Below, piece after piece: positions 1 through 6,456 of a stretch of 12,744 nucleotides of DNA (its first letter is position 1; each line of letters opens with the position of its first letter). Both the position numbers and the translations under genes were made by a program. The notes below the pieces were generated by a model. That model was not told the DNA's origin, ran no database searches, and saw only the letters and a list, made by a program, of their open reading frames with translations. The stretch is from contig CAYUVF010000080.1 in assembly GCA_964448045.1 (NCBI GenBank), positions 1 to 12,744 on the forward strand. Direction: 5' to 3'. The DNA is from CAYUVF01 sp964448045 (lineage in GTDB: Bacteria; Bacteroidota; Rhodothermia; Rhodothermales; Salinibacteraceae).

Positions 1-2837
1 ATAGGGGTATTCTCGTCCTCGGTAAGCGCCCAGATCTCGGCGTAGCCCGACGGGTCCTTGCTCAGCAGCAGAAAGCGGCCCAGCTGGCTGAGCATCCCCC
101 CGGCGTACGCGACCTCCGGATCCAGCAGGTCGAGGGCGTCGGCCAGCTTTTTGGCGTAGAGGCCGGCGCCCAGGCCCGTCCGGATCAGGTAGTCCTGCAC
201 CTGTTGCGCCTCGGGCGTGTCGGCCTCGCCGATGTGATGGCGCAGCACTTCGGTGAGGACCAGGTTGCAGACGGGCCGAAAGCCCAGATACGTGACCGCC
301 CGGTTGACCGTCGAAATTTTGTTGCGCAGGTTGAAGTAGGCCGAGTTGGCGTAGCGCAGCAGCCAGAAGGAGATGACCGGATCCTGCTTCAGAATGCGGG
401 TGAGCCGCTCCACGTCGGGCGAGTCGCTTCCGGTGACCAGCAGGTCCACGATGTCGGGCAGGGTGTGTGGCAGCGGTGGCAGCTCGATGTCTTCGCTGAG
501 GGCCGCCTCGTCTTCGACGGACGGCGCGGGCGCATCGCCGCTGAGGGCATCGTCGATGCCGCCCAGCAGACTGCTCTTGGTGAAAGGCTTGGCGATGACG
601 CGGCTGAAGCCCACGTCCAGGAAGCGCTGATGATGGCGCTCCAGCCCGTACGCCGTACAGGCGATCACGGGCACGTCGTCATAGCGATCCATCGTGCGGA
701 TTTCGTGCAGAACCTCGACGCCCGTGCGCCGCTCGCTCAAGTTGATGTCGAGCAGGATGACGTCGTAGTGCCCCTCGTTGATGGCGGTGAGCGCCTCGTT
801 GACGGTCGCCGCGGTATCGACCGCGAACGCCGTCTCCAGCATGCGCGCCAGCAGGCGCCGGGTCGAGTCGTTGTCCTCGACGGCCAGCACGCGGCGCTGC
901 TCGGGCGCCTCCGGCTCGGGCTGCGGCGCGTCGAGGGGCGCCGGGTCGCTCAGGGGCGGGGCGGTTTTCTTCTGGGGAAAGCGCACCGTCACCGTGGTGC
1001 CTTGGTCTCGCTCGCTGTCGATCTCGATGGCGCCGCGCATCAGCTGCACGAGCCGATGCGTAATCGTGAGGCCCAGGCCGGAGCCCTCAAACTCACGATC
1101 CAGTCCCTCCGATTCCTGCTTGAAGGCGTCGAACAGTTCCGCCTGAAAATCGGGGCTGATGCCGACGCCCGTGTCGGTCACGGTGAGGACGACTTCGTCG
1201 CCCTGGCGCCTGACGCTGAGGGACACCTCGCCGGACTCGGTGAACTTGATGGCGTTCGAAACCAGGTTGTTGAGAATGCGGTCGAGCGCGTTGGCGTCCA
1301 GATCAGCGCGGACGGCGGCGTCGGGCAGATCGAGGTCGAAGGTGAGTCCGCGCTGGGCTGCGTGCGATTCGAATAGCCGATAGGCCTCGCGGGCGCGGTG
1401 CGTCACGTCCACCGGTTCGAGTTCGATGTCCATTGTTCCGCTTTCGAGCTGCGCCAGATCGAGCACCGATTCAATCGTTTCGCGGAGGCGCCGCCCACTC
1501 TCGTTGATCACCTGCACCAGCTCGCCCGATTCACCGTCGAGCTTATCCAGCAGCACCTCCGAAAAGCCGAGAATCGACGTCAGCGGCGTGCGGATCTCGT
1601 GGCTCATATTCGCCAGGAAAGCCGACTTCAGGCGGTTGGCCTCGTCGGCCGTTTCCTTGGCCGTGATGAGATCCTGCTCGTAGTGCTTGCGGTCGGTGAT
1701 GTCCTCGTGGACGACGACGGCATACGGCGTCGCGCCAATCGAGAAGCGAGTCACATCTATCTGGAACCATCGCTTCTCATTCGGGGCGTGGTAGGGGTAC
1801 TCGGTCGTAAAGTGGTCCTGTTCGCCAGTTAGGACCGCCCGGATGGCAGTGGCCACGTCCTGGGCGTGCTCGGACTGGGACCCGGTGGCGCGGTCGCAGA
1901 CGGCGAGGTAGTTGGTGCCGGGTCCCACGGCGTCGAGGAGTCCGTCGTTATCGGTGGCAAACTCCGTCCACGCCTTGTTTACGTGCTGAATGGTCCCCTC
2001 TTCATCGAGAACCGCGAGGTGGGCCGAAAGCGCGTTCTTAGTCGCCTGCAGGAACGCCTGCGACTCGCGGAGACGCTGCTCGCGCTCTTTGCGCTCGGAG
2101 ATGTCGCGTCCAATTCCGCAGATACCCCGGATGGTCCCTGTTCCATCACGCAGAGGGGCCCCGCTGAACTCGCGGGGTTTGTACGTACCGTCTTTGGCAC
2201 GCAGGTCGGCTTCGACCGTGGTGGGCTGGCCCTGCAGTACCGTTTCGATCGCCTCGGCGATGCGCCTGCGATCGGCCCCGTCGAAGAGCTCCATCACGTT
2301 GAGGCCGTCGAGGGCAAGGTCCGAATAGCCGGTGGTTTCCTTCAGGGTGCGGTTCCATTTCAGTAGTTTGCCGTCCTCGTTGAATACGAAGAACGAGTCG
2401 GGGAGGACGTTGAGGGCGGCGTTGAGGAGCTGGGTGCTCCGGTCGTACGTTGCCTTGAGGTCGCGGATTTCCAAGACCTCGGTGGCGAGAGCGGCCAGAT
2501 GGTCGAGCAGGTCGGGCGCCGTTTGACCGGGGGGATGCGGCTCGGGATCGAGGAGCCACAGATGGCCGGGGACGCCGCTGGACGGGGCCAGCCGGGCATA
2601 TGCCAGAAAGCGCATCGCCCCCAGCTGGGCCGTCACTGCGGACGGGGCGACCTCGGACGTGGCGGCATCGTGGACGATAAAGCGGTCATCGGAAATTAAT
2701 GCCGATGAATGAAACGGCAGGGTGCAGTTGCTGTCGTTCAGGTGCGGCTGGCCGCTTCCCCAGACAGAGATCGGGCCCTCTGCGTTCGCCTCCACAGTGA
2801 TGAGAACGATGGGGACGTGAAAGAGACGCTTGGCCAA
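1..2837 (-). CDS. Hybrid sensor histidine kinase GAF-PAS-PAS-HisKA-HATPase-REC-HDOD (3' end outside window)
   Basis: This is a cytosolic-looking sensor kinase; I see no membrane segment. Residues below count from the TTG at 2837. A divergent GAF domain (about 1-125) has the LFHVPIVLI core. PAS1 (about 131-255) and PAS2 (about 258-391) end in DISERK and DITDRK linkers. The HisKA domain has the phospho-acceptor His in MSHEIRTPL (His about 413, codon at 1599-1601). The HATPase shows the N-box NNLVSNAIKF and the glycine boxes DTGVGIS and GSGLGLT. The REC domain (about 645-765) has the acidic pair in AVEDND, acceptor Asp about 697 in ILLDINL (codon 747-749) and Lys about 750 in IAKPF. An HDOD domain (from about 780) follows, with LPPLPHTLPDIV and DPVISFWLLRYANSAYF, and runs off the window. 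The HDOD lacks an HD pair (GGMLSQLG where HD hydrolases have HDxG), as is usual for HDOD. Domain order is read directly; the phosphorelay function is family knowledge. The start is uncertain: the GAF similarity extends upstream to about 2860, but TTG 2837 is the first usual start codon in frame. Confidence 0.93.
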   Translation of the reverse strand, partial: MAKRLFHVPIVLITVEANAEGPISVWGSGQPHLNDSNCTLPFHSSALISDDRFIVHDAATSEVAPSAVTAQLGAMRFLAYARLAPSSGVPGHLWLLDPEPHPPGQTAPDLLDHLAALATEVLEIRDLKATYDRSTQLLNAALNVLPDSFFVFNEDGKLLKWNRTLKETTGYSDLALDGLNVMELFDGADRRRIAEAIETVLQGQPTTVEADLRAKDGTYKPREFSGAPLRDGTGTIRGICGIGRDISERKEREQRLRESQAFLQATKNALSAHLAVLDEEGTIQHVNKAWTEFATDNDGLLDAVGPGTNYLAVCDRATGSQSEHAQDVATAIRAVLTGEQDHFTTEYPYHAPNEKRWFQIDVTRFSIGATPYAVVVHEDITDRKHYEQDLITAKETADEANRLKSAFLANMSHEIRTPLTSILGFSEVLLDKLDGESGELVQVINESGRRLRETIESVLDLAQLESGTMDIELEPVDVTHRAREAYRLFESHAAQRGLTFDLDLPDAAVRADLDANALDRILNNLVSNAIKFTESGEVSLSVRRQGDEVVLTVTDTGVGISPDFQAELFDAFKQESEGLDREFEGSGLGLTITHRLVQLMRGAIEIDSERDQGTTVTVRFPQKKTAPPLSDPAPLDAPQPEPEAPEQRRVLAVEDNDSTRRLLARMLETAFAVDTAATVNEALTAINEGHYDVILLDINLSERRTGVEVLHEIRTMDRYDDVPVIACTAYGLERHHQRFLDVGFSRVIAKPFTKSSLLGGIDDALSGDAPAPSVEDEAALSEDIELPPLPHTLPDIVDLLVTGSDSPDVERLTRILKQDPVISFWLLRYANSAYFNLRNKISTVNRAVTYLGFRPVCNLVLTEVLRHHIGEADTPEAQQVQDYLIRTGLGAGLYAKKLADALDLLDPEVAYAGGMLSQLGRFLLLSKDPSGYAEIWALTEDENTP

Positions 2838-3047
2838 TTTAAAGATCGGCCTAAAGCCTTTGTCAGATACGCCGTTGGATAAAACGTGTGGGGCCGCCGT
2901 GTGCGGCGAGACGGCATGGAGGAGTCGATCCGTAGATATGTAACTCCAATTCGCAAACGGACATACGAAGGAGGTGAGTAAAGAGAATTCGGATGCGGGG
3001 ATGGGCGCAGATTCCTCGCATCGTGCAATGCCGCAAAAAATGCGCCG

Positions 3048-4373
3048 CTATGTCCTGAACTCAAAATCCTCGAAGTGAATACGGCGGGGAGTGACGCCCC
3101 GGGCGCGAAACTGGCGCGTCATTCCGGTAATGAGCCGCTTCGGCCCGCAGATGAAAATATCGGCGTCCTCGGCCCGGTCGACATCGGAGGCGTGGAGGTG
3201 GCCGTCTTCGGTGGAGCAGACCAGCGAAAGATTCAAGTTGGCGTATTCGTCGCTGAGGGCGGCAAGTTCGTCGTGGTAAACGGCGTCGCCGCGGCTGTGA
3301 ACGCAGTAGTAGAAATCGACTTGCGGCGTTCGGGCGCCGGGGTGCGCCATGTGACGCGTCATGTGACGCGCCCAGCTCAGGAAGGGAGCCACGCCCACAC
3401 CACCGGCAATCCAGATCTGGTCGTCGCCGCCCTGGCGATAGTCGAACCGGCCGTACGGGCCTTCCACCTGCGCTGGCGTGCCCGCCTCCAATCTCTGGTA
3501 GAGCTGGCCCGTGAAGTCGCCCAGCATCTTCACCATGATCGTGATCGCGTCTTCATCAGCCGGGGAGCAAATGGTGAATGGGTGCGACTCGCGCGGCAGG
3601 TCGTCGCTGAGGAAGGTGACGAAAACGTACTGGCCGGGCACGTGATCGAGGGGCGCATCCCGCGGCGCGAGTTCAATTTCGAGCACCTCGTCGTTCAGCC
3701 GGTGCACCGATTGGGTCGTGAACCGGGCGCGGGGGCCCACCCAGGGGCGAAGCAGCGAATACCCCGCCGCGATGAGGCCCACCCCAATCAGGGCGAACAT
3801 GTACACGCGCAGCGGGGCGAATCGGGCGAGGACGACGTCGGTGCCGCGGGTCGGTTCCATCAGGGCCACGTGGAGGCCGCCCATCAGCAGCGCAATCGCC
3901 ATAAACCGGTGGGACACCTTCCAGGTGTCGTATCGGATACGCGACCACAGGGTGAGGCCGATGAGCAGCACCAGCCCCCACAGGGCCACCACGCCCCAGT
4001 TGACGGCGCCGCGGGCGTGCAGCGGAAGCAGAAACCAGAGCATGCGCTCGGCCTGATCAGGAAGGAAGCGCAGCGCCAGCAGAACCGGATGCGCCAGCAG
4101 CAGCCCGAACGCGGTGAGGCCCACGGTGTGATGAAAGCTGTACATTTTGTCCAGCCCGCCAAAGTAGTCCTCCAGCCAGCGCAGACGCGCCGCGAGCACA
4201 AACGACAGTGCAAACAGCGCCGTGCCGACGAGTGCGGTGAGTTGCCCGAGGGCCTGCGCCGTCGGCGCGCGGACGGGTGGATCGGGGGCACCGGCGAGCC
4301 CCCAGAGCACCACGGGAACCAGCGCGGCGCCTCCGATGAACAGGCGGCCCAGATGCGGGGTAATGGCAGGCAT
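3048..4373 (-). CDS. Ferric-reductase-like transmembrane FAD/NAD(P)H oxidoreductase
   Basis: This is a membrane flavocytochrome of the ferric reductase/NADPH oxidase superfamily, 441 aa from the chosen ATG. The N-terminal part has about six hydrophobic segments. Two histidine pairs can coordinate b-type hemes: His81/82 with His95 (SFHHTVG, LLAHP) and His155 with His168 (KVSHRF, GGLHVA). The cytosolic half is a ferredoxin-reductase module: FAD site ESHPFTICS (about 262-270), GDFTGQL near 285, NAD(P)-binding GGVGVAP (324-330), CGP (409-411) and a C-terminal FEDFEF. It should pass electrons from NAD(P)H through FAD and heme to an acceptor across the membrane; the acceptor (Fe3+, oxygen or other) cannot be told from sequence. 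The reading frame stays open to 4595, but that extension lacks membrane features and overlaps the divergent gene, so the ATG just before the first membrane segment is preferred. Another ATG at 4538 is possible. The sensor kinase lies downstream in the same frame after a TAG stop. Confidence 0.9.
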   Translation of the reverse strand: MPAITPHLGRLFIGGAALVPVVLWGLAGAPDPPVRAPTAQALGQLTALVGTALFALSFVLAARLRWLEDYFGGLDKMYSFHHTVGLTAFGLLLAHPVLLALRFLPDQAERMLWFLLPLHARGAVNWGVVALWGLVLLIGLTLWSRIRYDTWKVSHRFMAIALLMGGLHVALMEPTRGTDVVLARFAPLRVYMFALIGVGLIAAGYSLLRPWVGPRARFTTQSVHRLNDEVLEIELAPRDAPLDHVPGQYVFVTFLSDDLPRESHPFTICSPADEDAITIMVKMLGDFTGQLYQRLEAGTPAQVEGPYGRFDYRQGGDDQIWIAGGVGVAPFLSWARHMTRHMAHPGARTPQVDFYYCVHSRGDAVYHDELAALSDEYANLNLSLVCSTEDGHLHASDVDRAEDADIFICGPKRLITGMTRQFRARGVTPRRIHFEDFEFRT

Positions 4374-4536
4374 GGCAGCAACGGATTCGTGAGCGGGCCC
4401 TGAGCAGTAGGGGGTAACGTACGAAGGCCGCGCCTCGCCGTCCAGCGTCGCGATCTGGCTTTCGCGCGAGGGCACTGGAGCTTCTGCCCTGTGGTGCCTA
4501 CCATACAAGCCGTTGCCTGACTGATCTGCCCGTCTC
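4374..4536. promoter_or_regulatory. Divergent intergenic region, probable back-to-back promoters
   Basis: This 163-bp gap separates the starts of the reductase (minus) and the DUF2520 gene (plus), so promoters for both must lie here or inside the flanking ORFs. I could not find a convincing -35/-10 pair or a Bacteroidota-type TTG/TAnnTTTG pair on either strand. The CATG at 4536-4539 carries ATG on both strands; the plus one is the DUF2520 start. Confidence 0.35.
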
Positions 4537-5472
4537 ATGTCTCGCTCTTCCTCCGATTTGCCTCCCGATGATGCGCGGCCCGCCGTTGCTCTCATTGGCG
4601 CCGGTGCGGTAGGGACGGCGCTGGCGCAACGGATGGCGCGAGCCGGCTACCCGATAGACGCGGTGATCAGCCGCGACGCGGGTGATGCGGCCGCGCTGGC
4701 TGAGCGCGTGGGCGCTCCGGTCGCCACCGATGCGGTAGCGGCGCTTCCCGATGCGGTGCGGATCGTACTGCTGTGCGTGCCCGATGACGCGATCGAAGCC
4801 GTCGCCGCAGCGCTCAGCGAGCAGGCGCATCCGTGGGCGAGTACGGTTGTGGCCCACACCTCCGGGGCGCACACGGCGGCCGCGCTCCGCGTGCTGGCCG
4901 ATAAAGGGGCAACGCCCCTCAGCTTTCACCCGCTTCAGACGTTCCCGCCGGGGGCCAAGGCGGCGGTCTTTGATGGCATTTACATCGGCATCGAAGGAGG
5001 CCCAGACGCCGTAGCGGTGGGTAAGCAGTGGGCTGCCGCGCTCGGCGCCAAGTCCATGGTCATCCCCACGGCAGCGAAGACGCGGTACCATCTGGCCGCA
5101 TCGGTGGCCGCCAACGGGCTGGTTGCGCTGATGGGCGTGGTGGAGGAGATCCTGGCTTCGGCCGATCTCCCGTCGTCGAAAGCCACGGCGATCGTGCGCC
5201 CGCTCATCGAGCGGACGCTGGAGAACCTGGCCGAAACCTCGCCCGAAGCCGCCCTGACCGGGCCCATTGCCCGCGGCGACGCCGGGACGGTGCAGGCCCA
5301 CAGTGAGGCGCTGACGGCGCATCTGCCGCACTTGCAGCCTGTGTATACTGCCCTGGCGACCGAGCTGGTTCGTATCGCCGTACGGGGCGGGCATCTCACC
5401 AGCGACACGGCCGAAACACTGCTGGGTCTGCTGCACGAGGGACTCCGTGCCGCCGATGACGGGACCTCTTGA
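4537..5472 (+). CDS. Rossmann-fold DUF2520 domain protein, putative NAD(P)-dependent oxidoreductase
   Basis: This 311-aa protein matches the layout of the Rossmann-like plus DUF2520 family. The N-terminal dinucleotide-binding motif is VALIGAGAVGTALA (about 17-30), followed by a strand-helix pattern and LLCVPDDAI (about 80-88), where ketopantoate-reductase and P5C-reductase relatives have their second nucleotide-binding loop. SFHPLQTFP (about 129-137) is a characteristic family motif, and the C-terminal half is the all-helical DUF2520 dimerisation-type domain (AASVAANGLVALMG). Relatives are often annotated as short-chain or F420/NADP-like dehydrogenases, but the substrate is unknown and I assign none. 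The ATG at 4537 sits just before the Rossmann motif with the usual short N-terminal extension. No Shine-Dalgarno is visible. It is divergent from the ferric-reductase-like gene, and a functional link between them is not shown. Confidence 0.9.
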   Translation: MSRSSSDLPPDDARPAVALIGAGAVGTALAQRMARAGYPIDAVISRDAGDAAALAERVGAPVATDAVAALPDAVRIVLLCVPDDAIEAVAAALSEQAHPWASTVVAHTSGAHTAAALRVLADKGATPLSFHPLQTFPPGAKAAVFDGIYIGIEGGPDAVAVGKQWAAALGAKSMVIPTAAKTRYHLAASVAANGLVALMGVVEEILASADLPSSKATAIVRPLIERTLENLAETSPEAALTGPIARGDAGTVQAHSEALTAHLPHLQPVYTALATELVRIAVRGGHLTSDTAETLLGLLHEGLRAADDGTS

Positions 5473-5497
5473 ACCTTTTCAACGGGTTGCTTTTATT
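5469..5497 (+). promoter_or_regulatory. Possible promoter for the 5529/5654 gene pair
   Basis: TTGAAC (5469-5474) and TTTATT (5492-5497) are separated by 17 bases and each matches four of six bases of the sigma-70 consensus. They lie at the end of the DUF2520 gene and 32 bases before the small ORF with the strong Shine-Dalgarno. The local AT-richness against a GC-rich background supports a promoter, but the match is weak. Confidence 0.25.
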
Positions 5498-5528
5498 CAC
5501 AGTCCCATCAAAAAAGAGGGAGGTAGCT

Positions 5529-5657
5529 ATGGATCAAGCTCTCAGAGGGCTCGTTACAGCCTCCTCTGTCGCGCAATCGGGGTTCGCCCCCAAAATCGGC
5601 CCTGAACGCCGATGCGCGGCGATCCGCGTTTGTAGAACAACCGAACAGCGTACATGA
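5529..5657 (+). CDS. Candidate small protein or leader peptide (42 aa)
   Basis: This short ORF reads MDQALRGLVTASSVAQSGFA at its start and ends in RTTEQRT. It is supported by a clear Shine-Dalgarno, GGGAGG, ending about five bases before the ATG, in a window where the other genes mostly lack one. Its TGA stop overlaps the ATG of the next gene as ATGA (5654-5657), the typical arrangement for translational coupling. It has two cysteines (RRCAAIRVC), a basic C-terminal half, no signal peptide and no membrane segment. I recognise no family. It may be a real small protein, a leader peptide controlling the downstream gene, or chance. The frame opens further upstream to a TTG at 5469, but the ATG with the Shine-Dalgarno is the better start. 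Confidence 0.4.
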   Translation: MDQALRGLVTASSVAQSGFAPKIGPERRCAAIRVCRTTEQRT

Positions 5658-6277
5658 GCGAATCCGAACCGCGCAAGGCGAACGAAGGACTCCGCAGCCT
5701 GTGGAAGCGGCCCACGCCGCGTTACAAGGCCAAGCTGGAGCAGATGCCCGCCGGGGCAAGCGGCGATACGGCCGATGTCGAGTCGCCGGCTCCTTCCTCG
5801 CCCAACGCGACCGATGTGGAGCGCCTGGAGGCGCTTGCGGCGCATGCCCGGGAAGAGGGCGCGGCGTTTCAGTCGGTAGCTGTGGCTGCCTTGCAGATTC
5901 TGGAGCGCGTGCTGCGCTACGAGCGCACTGCGGCCGGGGCGGCGTTGTCGCTCGGCCAGCGCGAGAAGCTGCAGTCGATGGTCGCCACCGCCGAGCAGGC
6001 CTGCGCCACCATGCAGCGCTCGCTGAGCGTTCAGGGCGCCAAGGTGAAGGAGCTGTGCACCAGCGGGTGCAGCGGCCCCGACGAGAGTGATCCGTCGTGG
6101 TGGTTTGCACTCACCGAAGCCCTCGACATCCTCGAAAAGGGAACCGAGCAGATGGCTTCACTCACCACGGCGCAGCCCGAAGGCAGCCCGTCGTACGACC
6201 TGAGCCGCTTCATCGCGCGCCTCTTACGCAAGCATCACGACGAGCTGCTGCTCGAAGCCGAGCAGTGGATCGCGTGA
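5654..6277 (+). CDS. Hypothetical alpha-helical protein of unknown function (207 aa)
   Basis: I do not recognise the family. The first 55 residues look disordered: charged near the N-terminus, then rich in Pro, Ser and Ala (SPAPSSPNA). Residues about 56-130 form long amphipathic helices (ERLEALAAHAREEG, ILERVLRYERTAAG) that could pack as a helical bundle or coiled coil. Cys117 is followed by a CTSGC pair (Cys135/139). A second helical part (about 147-207) contains a Trp-Trp pair and ends in RKHHDELLLEAEQWIA. There is no signal peptide or membrane helix, so it is probably cytosolic. Its codon use resembles that of the neighbouring genes, which supports it being real. Its start overlaps the stop of the small ORF upstream, and lysS follows 179 bases later, probably from its own promoter. 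Confidence 0.75.
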   Translation: MSESEPRKANEGLRSLWKRPTPRYKAKLEQMPAGASGDTADVESPAPSSPNATDVERLEALAAHAREEGAAFQSVAVAALQILERVLRYERTAAGAALSLGQREKLQSMVATAEQACATMQRSLSVQGAKVKELCTSGCSGPDESDPSWWFALTEALDILEKGTEQMASLTTAQPEGSPSYDLSRFIARLLRKHHDELLLEAEQWIA

Positions 6278-6320
6278 CACGCGGTTTCAGCGCGGTCGAT
6301 TGGTTTTGAGACGCTGTGTA

Positions 6321-6351
6321 CAAAGACGTGGCCCCTCCGGCTGCGTCTTTG
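6321..6351 (+). other. Inverted repeat (8-bp perfect arms) between the hypothetical gene and lysS
   Basis: CAAAGACG (6321-6328) and CGTCTTTG (6344-6351) are exact inverted repeats around a 15-base loop. No T-run follows on either strand, so it is a poor intrinsic terminator. It lies about 105 bases before the lysS start and could form a hairpin in the lysS leader or act as an operator. No T-box features are seen. Confidence 0.35.
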
Positions 6352-6456
6352 CCGTTTGAAGCGACGGGTTCGGCGGATCCGACGCTCTCAGTCCGCTGGC
6401 CTCGTCCGCTCACTCGATCCATCATCACCCCCCGCACTTAGCTTTTCCACGCGTCC

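Noticed and set aside
204..1376. Long plus-strand ORF (390 codons)
   Set aside because: It is the antisense shadow of the kinase, whose HisKA, HATPase and REC motifs are clear on the minus strand; its product has no recognisable domain.
3075..4403. Long plus-strand ORF (442 codons)
   Set aside because: It is antisense to the ferric-reductase-like gene, a product of high GC at third positions; no membrane or known motifs.
4374..4595. N-terminal extension of the reductase
   Set aside because: It overlaps the divergent DUF2520 gene and lacks family features; the ATG at 4373 precedes the first membrane segment.
4498..5436. Minus-strand ORF of 312 codons opposite the DUF2520 gene
   Set aside because: Arg- and Gly-rich shadow translation without motifs; the plus strand has a clear Rossmann motif.
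6278..6456. T-box riboswitch before lysS
   Set aside because: No T-box sequence, specifier loop or terminator with T-run is visible; only a simple inverted repeat.
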